Assembly (NCBI GenBank): GCA_024102975.1
Contig: JAGFJD010000378.1
Location: 1 to 53,460, forward strand
Source of the DNA: Phaeodactylibacter sp.
GTDB taxonomy: Bacteria > Bacteroidota > Bacteroidia > Chitinophagales > Saprospiraceae
Direction: 5' to 3'
DNA length: 53,460 nucleotides
The notes under the pieces are model-generated. The model did not search any database and had not been told where the DNA came from. It saw nothing but the letters and a program-made list of their open reading frames with translations. This document shows, one piece after another, positions 24,110 through 33,031 of this stretch; within the stretch, counting starts at the first letter, position 1; each line of letters starts with the position of its first letter. Position numbers and translations under genes: made by a program.

Positions 24110-24934
24110 ATGAAAAAAAAACCGCTTATTTTGATAAAATACGGCGGAAACGCCATGTTGAGTGAACGTCTTAAGCAATCTGTCGTTCAAAATATCTGGA
24201 AGCTTTGTTCAAAGGGCTACCGCGTAGTGCTTGTTCACGGAGGAGGCCCGTTCATTAGGAGAATGCTGGAACTGGTGGAAATAGAATCCGAATTTATTGA
24301 AGGGCACCGCAAAACGACGCCCGAAGCGCTCCGGTACATCGAAATGGCGCTCAAGGGCGAGGTGAACGGCAGCCTGGTCGGCCTTTTGAATAAAGCGGGA
24401 ATGAAGGCAGTAGGCCTGTCCGGCAAAGATGGCCGGATGGTGCTGGCCAGAAAGCGATACCACTACAGCACAGAGAACGGGCAGGAAATACGGCACGACC
24501 TCGGGCAGGTCGGAGATGTAGAACAGGTGGACGCTACCCTGCTGAATACCCTGATTGAGAATAATTACCTGCCGGTTGTTACCTGCATTGCTTCCGATGA
24601 AGCCGGCAATGATTATAATATAAACGCCGACATGTTCGCCGGCAGCCTGGCCGGCGCCTTGCAGGCCAGCCACTACCTCGTCCTCACGGATGTCGATGGC
24701 CTGCTCCGGGATATCGGCGACCCTTCCTCTCTGATCCGGAAGTTGAAGCTGGAAGAACTGGCGCCGCTCGTCGGCTCAGTTATCAAAGGCGGGATGATCC
24801 CCAAGCTGGAGTCCTGCGAGCTGGCACTCCGGCAGGGCGCCCGGTCCGCCCGCATCATCAACGGCACCAGGCCGGAAAGCATCCTGGAGGCAGTGAATAA
24901 AGATAAATCAACAGGAACAGAAATATGCTTATAA
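24110..24934 (+). CDS. argB: Acetylglutamate kinase
   Basis: A 274-residue amino-acid kinase that phosphorylates N-acetyl-L-glutamate, the second step to ornithine. It shows LIKYGGNAM (phosphate-binding Lys/Gly-Gly), VLVHGGGP, INADMFAGSLAGAL, LTDVDGLL and the adenine-loop signature VIKGGMIPKL. The start at 24110 (MKKKPLILIKYGG) is chosen; a GTG at 24092 would add six residues. Its stop overlaps argD by 10 bases, so translation is probably coupled. No N-terminal arginine-sensing helix extension is obvious, so feedback inhibition may be weak (inference). Confidence 0.95.
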   Translation: MKKKPLILIKYGGNAMLSERLKQSVVQNIWKLCSKGYRVVLVHGGGPFIRRMLELVEIESEFIEGHRKTTPEALRYIEMALKGEVNGSLVGLLNKAGMKAVGLSGKDGRMVLARKRYHYSTENGQEIRHDLGQVGDVEQVDATLLNTLIENNYLPVVTCIASDEAGNDYNINADMFAGSLAGALQASHYLVLTDVDGLLRDIGDPSSLIRKLKLEELAPLVGSVIKGGMIPKLESCELALRQGARSARIINGTRPESILEAVNKDKSTGTEICL

Positions 24935-26130
24935 AAGAAAAAACGACAAATGCAGCTCTGCACGAGGCAGACAAGCGTTTTTACCTGCCGACGTTCAACC
25001 GCCTGCCGCTGGCCTTCCGCAAGGGGAAAGGCGCCCGGCTCTGGGATGTGGAGGGCAGAGAGTACCTCGACGCCCTGGCGGGGATCGCGGTCTGCAATCT
25101 GGGGCATTGCCACCCGAAGGTGGTAAAGGCCGTTCAGGAGCAGGCGGAACGGCTGATGCACATCTCCAATTTCTTCGTCAGCGAGCCACAGGTCATGTTG
25201 TCCCGGAAGCTGGTTGAAATTTCCGGGCTGGACCGGGTGTTTTTCTCCAACAGCGGCGCGGAATCCGTAGAGGGAGCGATCAAGATCGCCCGGAAATACG
25301 CATATACCAATGGCCGCGGTGGCGGTATTATATCTATGGAAAACTCTTTCCACGGCCGCACTCTGGCCACCATCGCCACCGGCAAGGAACGCATGCAGCG
25401 CGGCTTCGGCCCCATGCCCCCGGGATTTCACAAAGTGCCCTTCAACGACATCGAAGCAGTGCGGGCGGCCGTCAGCGAAGACATCGCGGCCATCATCCTG
25501 GAGCCGGTACAGGGAGAGGGTGGGATCAACGTAGCCAAGCCCTGCTACCTGCGCGCGCTGCGGGAATTGTGCGACCGCGAAAACATCGTCCTCATTTTCG
25601 ATGAGATTCAGTGCGGTGTGGCGCGTACCGGCGAGTACTTCGCCAAAGACCACTACGAGGTGCAGCCCGATATCATGACATTGGCCAAAGGGCTGGGCAA
25701 CGGCCTGCCTGTCGGCGCTATTCTGAGTAATGAAAAGGTAAGCGGGGCCATTGAATTCGGCGACCATGGCACCACCTTCGGCGGTAACCCCATGGCCTGC
25801 GCCGCCGGGCTGGCAACGATAAACGCCATCCAGGAGGAAGGCATTCTGCGCAAGACGACCCGCAAAGGCTTCTGGCTGAAGGAGATGCTGGAAGAAAAAA
25901 TCGGCAGGCATCCCGGCCTCAAACAAATCCGCGGCCTGGGTCTGATGATCGGTGTAGAATTCGACTTCGAAACCAAGCCGCTGGTCCTGAAAATGCTGGA
26001 ACACGGCGTGCTGGCCAACGCCACCGCCGGCAACGTGCTGCGCCTGGTGCCGCCATTGGTGATCAGCTTCGAAGAACTGGAACGCCTGGTGGATGTGATC
26101 GCCCTTTCATTAAATGAACTGGATCAATGA
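24925..26130 (+). CDS. argD: Acetylornithine aminotransferase
   Basis: A 401-residue class III PLP aminotransferase converting N-acetylglutamate semialdehyde to N-acetylornithine. Motifs are FFSNSGAESVEGAIKIARKY, SFHGRTLATIATG, IILEPVQGEGG, Asp226 in LIFDEIQCG and PLP-Lys255 in TLAKGLGNGLP. Length is standard. It overlaps argB at its start (10 bases) and argC at its end (4 bases), which marks a tight operon. Confidence 0.95.
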   Translation: MLIKEKTTNAALHEADKRFYLPTFNRLPLAFRKGKGARLWDVEGREYLDALAGIAVCNLGHCHPKVVKAVQEQAERLMHISNFFVSEPQVMLSRKLVEISGLDRVFFSNSGAESVEGAIKIARKYAYTNGRGGGIISMENSFHGRTLATIATGKERMQRGFGPMPPGFHKVPFNDIEAVRAAVSEDIAAIILEPVQGEGGINVAKPCYLRALRELCDRENIVLIFDEIQCGVARTGEYFAKDHYEVQPDIMTLAKGLGNGLPVGAILSNEKVSGAIEFGDHGTTFGGNPMACAAGLATINAIQEEGILRKTTRKGFWLKEMLEEKIGRHPGLKQIRGLGLMIGVEFDFETKPLVLKMLEHGVLANATAGNVLRLVPPLVISFEELERLVDVIALSLNELDQ

Positions 26131-27161
26131 TTAAAACAGGAATTGTCGGCGCTACTGGATATACCGGTTCGGAACTGGTGCGCCTATTGTATAATCATCC
26201 CGAAGCCGATATACGGATGATCACTTCTGAGAGCCGGAAAGGAGAACGCTTTTCGGATGTCCACCCTCATTTTCAGGGGCTGGCGGACCATGAACTTCAA
26301 CCCGCATACCGGATACTGGAGGAGGATTTGGATATTGTTTTCATGGCCCTTCCGCATGGCGTCTCCATGGAATATGTCGAAAAATACGAAGGGGCGAATT
26401 TCCGCATGATCGACTTGTCGGGAGATTTCCGCCTGTCGGGGCCCGATGTGTACGCTTCCTGGTATTCTAAAAAACACAGTTACCCCCAGGGATTTAAGAA
26501 AACCGTCTACGGCCTACCCGAGCTTCACCGCGAAGCGATCCGCCGCTCCCGCCTGGTGGCCAACCCGGGGTGTTATCCGACCAGCGCCATTCTGGGCCTG
26601 GCGCCCCTGGTGAAAGCCAACATCATCATCCCCGGCCAGGTCGTCATCGACTCCAAGTCGGGCGTGACCGGTGCCGGCGTGAGGGCAAAGCCGACGACCC
26701 ATTATTCCAATGTCAGCGATAATTTCAAGGCTTACGGGCTGAAGCGGCACCGCCATACCGTTGAGATCGAAGAACAGATATCCGGGCTGTCTGCCGAGGG
26801 GCCGATGAAAGTGCAGTTTACTCCGCACCTTTTGCCGGTCGACCGGGGGATACTCTCGACTATTTATACCCAACCGAGAGCAGGCGTGACGGAAAACCAA
26901 CTTAAAAGCCTGTATGCCGACTTCTACAAAGAACACCCCTTCGTGAGGCTCCGGCAGGAACCGCCGGCCCTCAAAGACGTCCGGGGTTCCAATTTCTGCG
27001 ACCTGTTCGTCACTTATGACGAACGGACCAGCCGGATCATCACCCTGGCCGTGATCGACAACCTGGTCAAAGGCGCCGCCGGGCAGGCCATACAGAATAT
27101 GAACCTGATGTTGGGCCTGGAGGAAACAGCCGGATTAATGGCAGTGCCGTTGAATCCATAG
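26127..27161 (+). CDS. argC: N-acetyl-gamma-glutamyl-phosphate reductase
   Basis: A 344-residue NADPH-dependent reductase of acetylglutamyl phosphate to the semialdehyde. It has a nucleotide-binding GIVGATGYTGSELVRLL start, FMALPHGVSMEY, IDLSGDFRL, catalytic Cys149 in VANPGCYPTSA, and the active-site loop DSKSGVTGAG. It overlaps argD by ATGA. A 12-bp-stem hairpin follows 11 bases after the stop and separates it from argJ. Confidence 0.96.
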   Translation: MIKTGIVGATGYTGSELVRLLYNHPEADIRMITSESRKGERFSDVHPHFQGLADHELQPAYRILEEDLDIVFMALPHGVSMEYVEKYEGANFRMIDLSGDFRLSGPDVYASWYSKKHSYPQGFKKTVYGLPELHREAIRRSRLVANPGCYPTSAILGLAPLVKANIIIPGQVVIDSKSGVTGAGVRAKPTTHYSNVSDNFKAYGLKRHRHTVEIEEQISGLSAEGPMKVQFTPHLLPVDRGILSTIYTQPRAGVTENQLKSLYADFYKEHPFVRLRQEPPALKDVRGSNFCDLFVTYDERTSRIITLAVIDNLVKGAAGQAIQNMNLMLGLEETAGLMAVPLNP

Positions 27162-27172
27162 TATGGCATAAA

Positions 27173-27217
27173 CTTGACAAGTTTGCCGGCAGGCACACAC
27201 CGGAAAAACTTGTCAAG
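27173..27217. repeat. TTGACAAGTTT hairpin, copy 1
   Basis: CTTGACAAGTTT (27173-27184) and AAACTTGTCAAG (27206-27217) form a perfect 12-bp stem with a 21-base loop containing CCGG twice. It lies between argC and argJ. It could attenuate or process the transcript. A near-identical stem at 52546-52590, next to an unrelated gene, suggests it is a dispersed element rather than an arg-specific control. Confidence 0.7.
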
Positions 27218-27249
27218 CCTCATCAACAGAAAATAATCTGATAAAAGAA

Positions 27250-28461
27250 ATGATAAAGAATCTAACCAATGTCCGGGGCATCCAATGCTGGGGCGCCCAC
27301 ATCGGCATTAAATCCATGCGAAGAGACCTGGCGATCATCTACTCAGAGGTGCCCGCCAGCGCGGCCTGTACCTTTACACAAAACAAAGTTGTCGCCGAGC
27401 CGGTAAAAGTATCACAGGAACATATAAAAGGCGGCAAAGCGCAGGCCATCGTCTGCAACGCCGGCAACGCCAACGCCTGCACCGGCGAGCAGGGCCGCCT
27501 CGGCGCCGAAGCCATGGCGGAAGCCATGGGCGAATCGCTCGGCATAGAAAAAGAGCTGGTGCTGGTGGCTTCCACCGGCCTGATCGGCGAGCCTTTTCCC
27601 ACGGAGGAGGTAGTGAATGGCATTAAAGAAAACGTGGGCAAACTGTCCAACGATTCCAAAGCAGGTTCCTTCGCCGCCAACGCCATCCTGACCACCGACA
27701 CTTTCGCCAAAGAAGGTTTCCTCGATTTCAAGCTGGGAGATACCGCCATCAACATCGCCGGTATTGCCAAAGGTTCGGGGATGATCCATCCCAATATGGC
27801 CACTATGCTGAGCTTTATCGTCAGCGATATCGCCATTAAACCAAAAGTGCTGAGAAAGGCAGTCCGCCAATGTGTAGATCGCTCTTTTAATATGATCACA
27901 GTCGACGGGGATACCTCCACCAACGACATGGTGGCCGTGCTGTGCAACGGCCTGGCCGGCAATGACCCTATTGAATCGGTCAAAGACAAACGGTATCCAC
28001 TCTTCCGGCAAAAACTGGAAGAAATGATGATTCACCTGGCCAAGCTGATCGTCTCCGACGGGGAAGGGTCTTCCAAATTCATCGAGTACAAAGTGACCGG
28101 CGCACCGGATGAAAGCACCGCCCGGCAGCTCGTGCGCGCCATTTCCGACTCCTCCCTGGTCAAAACCGCCATGTTCGGCCGCGATCCCAACTGGGGCCGC
28201 ATCATCTGCGCCGGCGGCAACGCCGGCGTGCCATTTGACTACACGACAGTGGACCTCTATCTGGGCGATAACGATACCCTGGTGCAGGTACTGGAAAAGG
28301 GCCGCCCGGCGGAATTCGACCGCAATAAGGTCAAGCGGCTCCTGCGGGAGTCCCACCTGCGCGTCCTCCTTAATATGAACGGCGGCGATGGCGAGAGTGT
28401 CGGCTGGGGCACGGATCTGACGACGGATTATGTGCTGTTTAATTCGGTGTATACGACGTGA
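27250..28461 (+). CDS. argJ: Bifunctional ornithine acetyltransferase / N-acetylglutamate synthase
   Basis: A 403-residue ArgJ, which transfers acetyl from N-acetylornithine to glutamate (cyclic pathway) and may also use acetyl-CoA. The precursor self-cleaves before the nucleophile Thr185 in KGSGMIHPNMATMLSF. Other conserved blocks are CNAGNANACTGEQG, STGLIGEPFP, TVDGDTSTNDMV and FGRDPNWGRIICAGGNAG. Its presence explains the lack of argA and argE here. It lies 88 bases after argC on the same strand. The later arginine genes (argF, argG, argH) are not in the window, so the local product is ornithine. Confidence 0.96.
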   Translation: MIKNLTNVRGIQCWGAHIGIKSMRRDLAIIYSEVPASAACTFTQNKVVAEPVKVSQEHIKGGKAQAIVCNAGNANACTGEQGRLGAEAMAEAMGESLGIEKELVLVASTGLIGEPFPTEEVVNGIKENVGKLSNDSKAGSFAANAILTTDTFAKEGFLDFKLGDTAINIAGIAKGSGMIHPNMATMLSFIVSDIAIKPKVLRKAVRQCVDRSFNMITVDGDTSTNDMVAVLCNGLAGNDPIESVKDKRYPLFRQKLEEMMIHLAKLIVSDGEGSSKFIEYKVTGAPDESTARQLVRAISDSSLVKTAMFGRDPNWGRIICAGGNAGVPFDYTTVDLYLGDNDTLVQVLEKGRPAEFDRNKVKRLLRESHLRVLLNMNGGDGESVGWGTDLTTDYVLFNSVYTT

Positions 28462-28583
28462 GGGGGGCTCCATGAACACAGCAAGTGCGTTTGATCTCGT
28501 GCCAATCCCAAATAAACCGGATACCTGCCGCCCTATGAGGGCCCCACCATAACCAATAACCGGTTCCCCGTCGGCACTCTTCC

Positions 28584-30608
28584 CTACGCCACCTCCCTCA
28601 GCTTCTTCTTCAGCGCAAACAACTCGTCCCTATACTGCGCAGCCGAAATGAAATCCAGCTCCTTCGCCGCCTTCTTCATCTTTTCCTCCGTTTCTGACAT
28701 CATCCTTTCGATCTGTTCGCGGCTGAGGTAGCCCATAACCGGGTCGGCAGCCAGGCTGGGTTCGTCCGGCTCGACATAGGCGCGCTCCCTGGTACCCCGG
28801 ATGTCCAGGATGGACTGCTTACTGAGGATTTCCTCGCGGGTACGGCGCACCGTTTCCGGAACGATGCCATGCTCTTCGTTGTAGGCCATCTGTATGGAGC
28901 GGCGGCGGTTGGTTTCGTCTATAGTATTCTGCATGGCTTCCGTCACCTTGTCGGCGTAGAAGATCACCAGTCCGTTGGCGTTGCGGGCGGCGCGGCCGGC
29001 GGTCTGCGTCAGGGAGCGGTTGTTGCGGAGGAAGCCCTCCTTATCTGCGTCGAGGATGGCGACCAGGGAAACCTCCGGCAGGTCAAGGCCTTCGCGCAGC
29101 AGGTTGACGCCCACCAGCACGTCGAATTCGCCCAGGCGGAGGTCGCGCAGGATTTCCACCCGTTCCAGGGTATCCACTTCGGAGTGGATGTAACGGACTT
29201 TGATGTTTAGCCGCTGCAGGTACTTGGTCAGCTCCTCGGCCATGCGCTTGGTGAGGGTGGTGACCAGAGTGCGTTCGTTGCGGTCTATGCGCAGGTTGAT
29301 CTCCTCCATCAGGTCGTCGATCTGGTTGAGGCTGGGCCGCACTTCGATGGGCGGGTCCAGCAGGCCGGTCGGCCGGATGAGTTGTTCGACGATGACGCCG
29401 CCGGTCTGTTCCAGTTCATAGTCGCCGGGGGTGGCGCTTGTAAAAATGACCTGGTTGACCAGCCCTTCGAACTCGGTAAAGTTGAGAGGCCGGTTATCCA
29501 TAGCCGAGGGCAGGCGGAAGCCAAAGTTGACCAGGCTGAGCTTGCGCGCCCGGTCGCCGCCGTACATGCCCCGCACCTGGGGGATGGTCACGTGGCTCTC
29601 ATCGATGATCATAAGGTAATCATCCGGGAAGTAATCCAGCAGGCAGAAGGGGCGTGTACCCGGCTTGCGGCCGTCGAAAAAGCGGGAGTAGTTCTCCACG
29701 CCGTTGCAGTAGCCCAGTTCTTTCATCATCTCCAGGTCGAAGGTGGTGCGTTCGCGGATGCGTTTGGCTTCCAGCAGGCGGCGCTCCCGTTCGAAGTACT
29801 TTTCCTGTTCGTACAGCTCGTCCTCGATGTCGCGAATGATCTGGTGGATGCGGTCTTTGGGCGCGACGTACAGGTTGGCCGGGAAGATGGCCGCCGTTTC
29901 CATGCCCTCGATGCGTTTGCCGCTTTCGATCTCAATGCGTTCAATGCTTTCTATCTCATCCCCGAAGAACGTCACCCGGTACCCGTAGTCGACGTAAGGC
30001 AGGTTGATGTCCACCGTATCGCCCCGGACCCGGAAGGTGGCCCGGCGGAAGTCCGTCTCGGTACGGGAATACAGGCTGTCGACCAGGCTGTACAGGAAGC
30101 TGTTGCGGGAGATCACCTGCCCCTGCTTGATGCGGATGATGCTGCTTTTGTAATCTTCCGGGTTGCCCATACCGTAGATGCAGGACACGGAAGCGACGAT
30201 GATGATATCCCTCCGGCCGGAAAGCAGGGAGGAGGTGGCCCGCAGGCGCAGCTTGTCTACCTCTTCGTTGATCGACAGGTCTTTTTCTATATAAGTGTCC
30301 GTAACGGAAATATAGGCCTCCGGTTGGTAGTAGTCGTAGTAGGAGACGAAATATTCCACGGCGTTATCGGGAAAAAAGTCCTTGAACTCCCCGTACAGCT
30401 GGGCAGTAAGCGTCTTGTTATGGGTCAGGATCAGCGTCGGCCGGTTGAGTTCGGCGATGGCGTTGGCCATGGTGAAGGTCTTGCCGGAGCCGGTGACGCC
30501 GAGCAGCACCTGTGCCTTATCGCCCGCCTGTACGCCCTGCACCAGTTGTTCGATGGCCTTCGGCTGGTCGCCGGTGGGGATAAAAGGGGATTGGAGTTTG
30601 AAGGGCAT
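28584..30608 (-). CDS. uvrB: UvrABC excision repair helicase subunit B
   Basis: A 674-residue DNA damage-verifying subunit of nucleotide excision repair. It has Walker A GVTGSGKTFT, the damage-probing beta-hairpin YYDYYQPEAYI, a DESH Walker B region (LMIIDESHVTIPQ), helicase motifs including LLREGLDLPEVSLVAILDAD and QTAGRAARN, and a C-terminal UVR motif (AKELDFISAAQYRDELFALKKKL) for UvrC contact. The start is placed at 30608 (MPFKLQSPF), which gives the family's usual length. An in-frame upstream extension (to 30731) is proline-rich and runs through a -7 promoter element. Confidence 0.98.
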   Translation of the reverse strand: MPFKLQSPFIPTGDQPKAIEQLVQGVQAGDKAQVLLGVTGSGKTFTMANAIAELNRPTLILTHNKTLTAQLYGEFKDFFPDNAVEYFVSYYDYYQPEAYISVTDTYIEKDLSINEEVDKLRLRATSSLLSGRRDIIIVASVSCIYGMGNPEDYKSSIIRIKQGQVISRNSFLYSLVDSLYSRTETDFRRATFRVRGDTVDINLPYVDYGYRVTFFGDEIESIERIEIESGKRIEGMETAAIFPANLYVAPKDRIHQIIRDIEDELYEQEKYFERERRLLEAKRIRERTTFDLEMMKELGYCNGVENYSRFFDGRKPGTRPFCLLDYFPDDYLMIIDESHVTIPQVRGMYGGDRARKLSLVNFGFRLPSAMDNRPLNFTEFEGLVNQVIFTSATPGDYELEQTGGVIVEQLIRPTGLLDPPIEVRPSLNQIDDLMEEINLRIDRNERTLVTTLTKRMAEELTKYLQRLNIKVRYIHSEVDTLERVEILRDLRLGEFDVLVGVNLLREGLDLPEVSLVAILDADKEGFLRNNRSLTQTAGRAARNANGLVIFYADKVTEAMQNTIDETNRRRSIQMAYNEEHGIVPETVRRTREEILSKQSILDIRGTRERAYVEPDEPSLAADPVMGYLSREQIERMMSETEEKMKKAAKELDFISAAQYRDELFALKKKLREVA

Positions 30609-30633
30609 AGAAGGTTTTCCTGGTTTGTGGATG

Positions 30634-30641
30634 TAAAGATA
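30634..30641 (-). promoter_or_regulatory. -7 element of uvrB
   Basis: TATCTTTA on the minus strand, 25 bases before the chosen uvrB start, matches TAnnTTT(G/A). No clear -33 TTTG was found. Confidence 0.4.
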
Positions 30642-30827
30642 TTGGAAAATGCGCCTTAAGGAAACGCCTGGGGGGGAGGGGAGGTTGAGGGGAATTGGGT
30701 GAAATAAAGCGGAAAAACGGAACACTTCCATGTATTTGCAAGGGTCAAGTTAATGACGCCCCAGCGTTGGCAGCCTTGAAAGTGAATCTGTTAACCAAGG
30801 TATAAGTACATGTGTGGCTACTACAGA

Positions 30828-30858
30828 TTTGGGTACAATCGGAGAATGATTACATTTG
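30828..30858 (+). promoter_or_regulatory. Bacteroidota promoter for the Septu-like pair
   Basis: TTTG (30828-30831), 19 bases, TACATTTG (30851-30858): both elements and the spacing match the Bacteroidota consensus exactly. The start codon lies 68 bases downstream. The rest of 30642-30926 holds no gene. Confidence 0.7.
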
Positions 30859-30926
30859 GACAGATGGAATGCCGCCAAACTTTCTACTTAGTTGTAAATT
30901 AGGGGCAGAATCTAACAATTAAAAAC

Positions 30927-32201
30927 ATGTATATCACTAAAGTCAAAATAAAGAATATCCGGACCATTGAGCATTTTATCATGGAGTTTCCGGAAAATGC
31001 GGCGGGCTGGCATGTGTTGATTGGGGATAATGGGTCTGGAAAAACTTCATTGGTTCGGTCTATTTCTCTCGGGCTAATTGGAATTGAACAAAGTGGATTT
31101 TTTAGGCAAAACTGGGATAACTGGCTGTCCAAGAAAAAAGATAGTGGAACAATTTCTGTCTGGATATCCGTAGACGAAAAATACGATTCGTTTTCAAAAG
31201 AAAACAGTTATCGTGCTGGTGAAGGGAGTTTTCACAGCCATATTATATTTGAGAGAACCAAAGACAAAGTACTTGCGGATCGCCCAGTTGGGTATGGCAC
31301 CTATTATGGGAAGAATCCATGGAATCTGGAGGGGGCTCAAGGTTGGTTTTCTGCTGCTTTTGGGCCTTTTCGTAGATTTACCGGGGGAAGTGATGAATGG
31401 CAATCTGTATGGTCGTCCTTTCCAAAGATTTCGGCTCATCTTTCTGCATTTAGTGAAAATGTCGCACTTACAGAGTGTATTAAATGGCTGGTAGAACTGA
31501 ATCATAAAAGGCTTGAAAAGCGTCCTGAAGGTAAAATCCTGAATGATATTATACGCTTTATTAATCAGGGCAATTTATTGCCTCAAAATGCCAAATTATA
31601 TGAAGTTACTTCTGAAGGGGTATTCTTCAAAGACGGAAATAGTACTAAGGTTAACATCATAGAACTCAGCGATGGTTTTCGCTCTATTCTGAGCATGACT
31701 TTAGAATTGGTTCGACAAATGGTTCAGGTTTTTAACCCTGAAGTTGTATTTCAACAGGTAAAAAATGGTGGGGAAGCAATTGATGTCCCCGGAGTCGTCC
31801 TCATCGACGAGATTGATGCCCACCTGCATCCCACCTGGCAGGCCCGGATCGGAGAGTGGTTCCTCAAGTATTTCCCCAAGATTCAGTTTATAGTGACCAC
31901 CCATAGCCCGATTATCTGCCGGGCGGCGGAGCATGGCTCTATCTGGCGCCTCACCGCTCCGGGTAGCGATGAGCCTTCACGAGAAATTACTGGAAAAGAA
32001 CGCGACCGGCTCATTTACGGAAATGTGCTGGAGGCTCTTGGAACGGAGGCTTTTGGCAGTGAAGTGGTCCGCTCCGATGAATCGAAGAAGATGTTGAAGC
32101 GGATGTCGGAATTAAATATAAAGTCTATAAGAGGCCAACTCGACGAAAAAGAGGAGAAGGAATTACAAGAACTAAAATCCATACTTCCAACAGGCAAATG
32201 A
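30927..32201 (+). CDS. AAA/ABC-type ATPase, PtuA-like (Septu defence)
   Basis: A 424-residue RecF/SMC-like ATPase. Walker A is GDNGSGKTSL (33-42), after the typical MYITKVKIKNIRTI start. An ABC-signature-like LSDGFRSI is at ~247-254, Walker B with D-loop is VLIDEIDAHLHP (~291-302), and an H-loop is VTTHSPIICRAAEHG. The gene ends in ATGA shared with the start of an HNH nuclease gene. This ATPase + HNH pair is the hallmark of Septu (PtuA-PtuB) anti-phage systems, in which a PtuA complex controls the nuclease. Assignment is by architecture, not by alignment. The first ~850 bases are clearly more AT-rich than the rest, which hints at a mosaic gene. Confidence 0.85.
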   Translation: MYITKVKIKNIRTIEHFIMEFPENAAGWHVLIGDNGSGKTSLVRSISLGLIGIEQSGFFRQNWDNWLSKKKDSGTISVWISVDEKYDSFSKENSYRAGEGSFHSHIIFERTKDKVLADRPVGYGTYYGKNPWNLEGAQGWFSAAFGPFRRFTGGSDEWQSVWSSFPKISAHLSAFSENVALTECIKWLVELNHKRLEKRPEGKILNDIIRFINQGNLLPQNAKLYEVTSEGVFFKDGNSTKVNIIELSDGFRSILSMTLELVRQMVQVFNPEVVFQQVKNGGEAIDVPGVVLIDEIDAHLHPTWQARIGEWFLKYFPKIQFIVTTHSPIICRAAEHGSIWRLTAPGSDEPSREITGKERDRLIYGNVLEALGTEAFGSEVVRSDESKKMLKRMSELNIKSIRGQLDEKEEKELQELKSILPTGK

Positions 32202-33031
32202 TTCGACTGGTTATACAAGATTTATCGGCAGAAGCTGCCGACAACCTCGATACCTGGCAAGGTAAAGTCGATGACAAACCTACTTTCTCGGAAAAGGTAA
32301 GCGAGGCCAAACGGCTGTGGAAGCTTAAAAACAAAAAGAATAACGCTACCTTCAAGGAGGTCAAATCAGTATTGACCCAAATGTGTTCAGGCGTCCGGCG
32401 TTGTTGCTACTGTGAGGATTCTTTAGCCGACGAGGTCGAGCATATCCATCCGAAGGATATATATCCGGAGATGGTTTTCCAATGGGATAATTATCTCTAT
32501 GCCTGCGGGCCCTGCAATGGTCCGAAAAACAACAATTTTGCGGTTTTCAGGCAGCAAGATGGCGTGTTTGAAGAGGTGACTCCGCCGCGGTCGAATCCTA
32601 ATCCGGCACCTCCAACTCCTGGCGATCCGGTACTGGTCAACCCGCGGAGTGAAGACCCAATGGGTTTCCTGATGTTGGATATCATGGATTCTTTCTTTTT
32701 CTCTGAAATCCCGGCTGATGGAACCCGAGATTACAAACGTGCCGAATATACCATCGAGTTGTTGCGGCTCAATGGGCGCGACTTGAAGGATGCCCGGGAG
32801 AATGCCTTTGAAAATTATGTGAGCCGTTTATCCCGTTATGTTACCCGTAGAGATGCCGGCGCGAATCAAGCTGAATTAGGAAAACTAATCGGAGGTATTA
32901 AAACAGAAGCTCATCCAACAGTTTGGGCTGAAATGAAGCGGTACTTTAGGGATTTCAACCAAGCGATGCAACAACAACTCCCAGAATTATGGGGGTTGTT
33001 CAGTCAGGCTCCCGAAGCGCTCAACTGGTAG
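32198..33031 (+). CDS. HNH endonuclease, PtuB-like (Septu defence)
   Basis: A 277-residue HNH nuclease. Two zinc knuckles, Cys69-x2-Cys72 (RCCYCED) and Cys103-x2-Cys106 (YACGPCNGPKNN), bracket the catalytic EHIHPKDIYPE (His82/His84). This matches the HNH family found as PtuB and beside retrons. Residues ~130-277 are a helical tail. Its start overlaps the ATPase stop (ATGA), so the products are probably made in fixed ratio. The stop lies 11 bases inside the end of an opposing truncated gene. Confidence 0.87.
   Translation: MIRLVIQDLSAEAADNLDTWQGKVDDKPTFSEKVSEAKRLWKLKNKKNNATFKEVKSVLTQMCSGVRRCCYCEDSLADEVEHIHPKDIYPEMVFQWDNYLYACGPCNGPKNNNFAVFRQQDGVFEEVTPPRSNPNPAPPTPGDPVLVNPRSEDPMGFLMLDIMDSFFFSEIPADGTRDYKRAEYTIELLRLNGRDLKDARENAFENYVSRLSRYVTRRDAGANQAELGKLIGGIKTEAHPTVWAEMKRYFRDFNQAMQQQLPELWGLFSQAPEALNW

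Noticed and set aside
30609-30731. N-terminal extension of UvrB to 30731
   Set aside because: It is proline-rich, absent from UvrB proteins and contains the -7 element.
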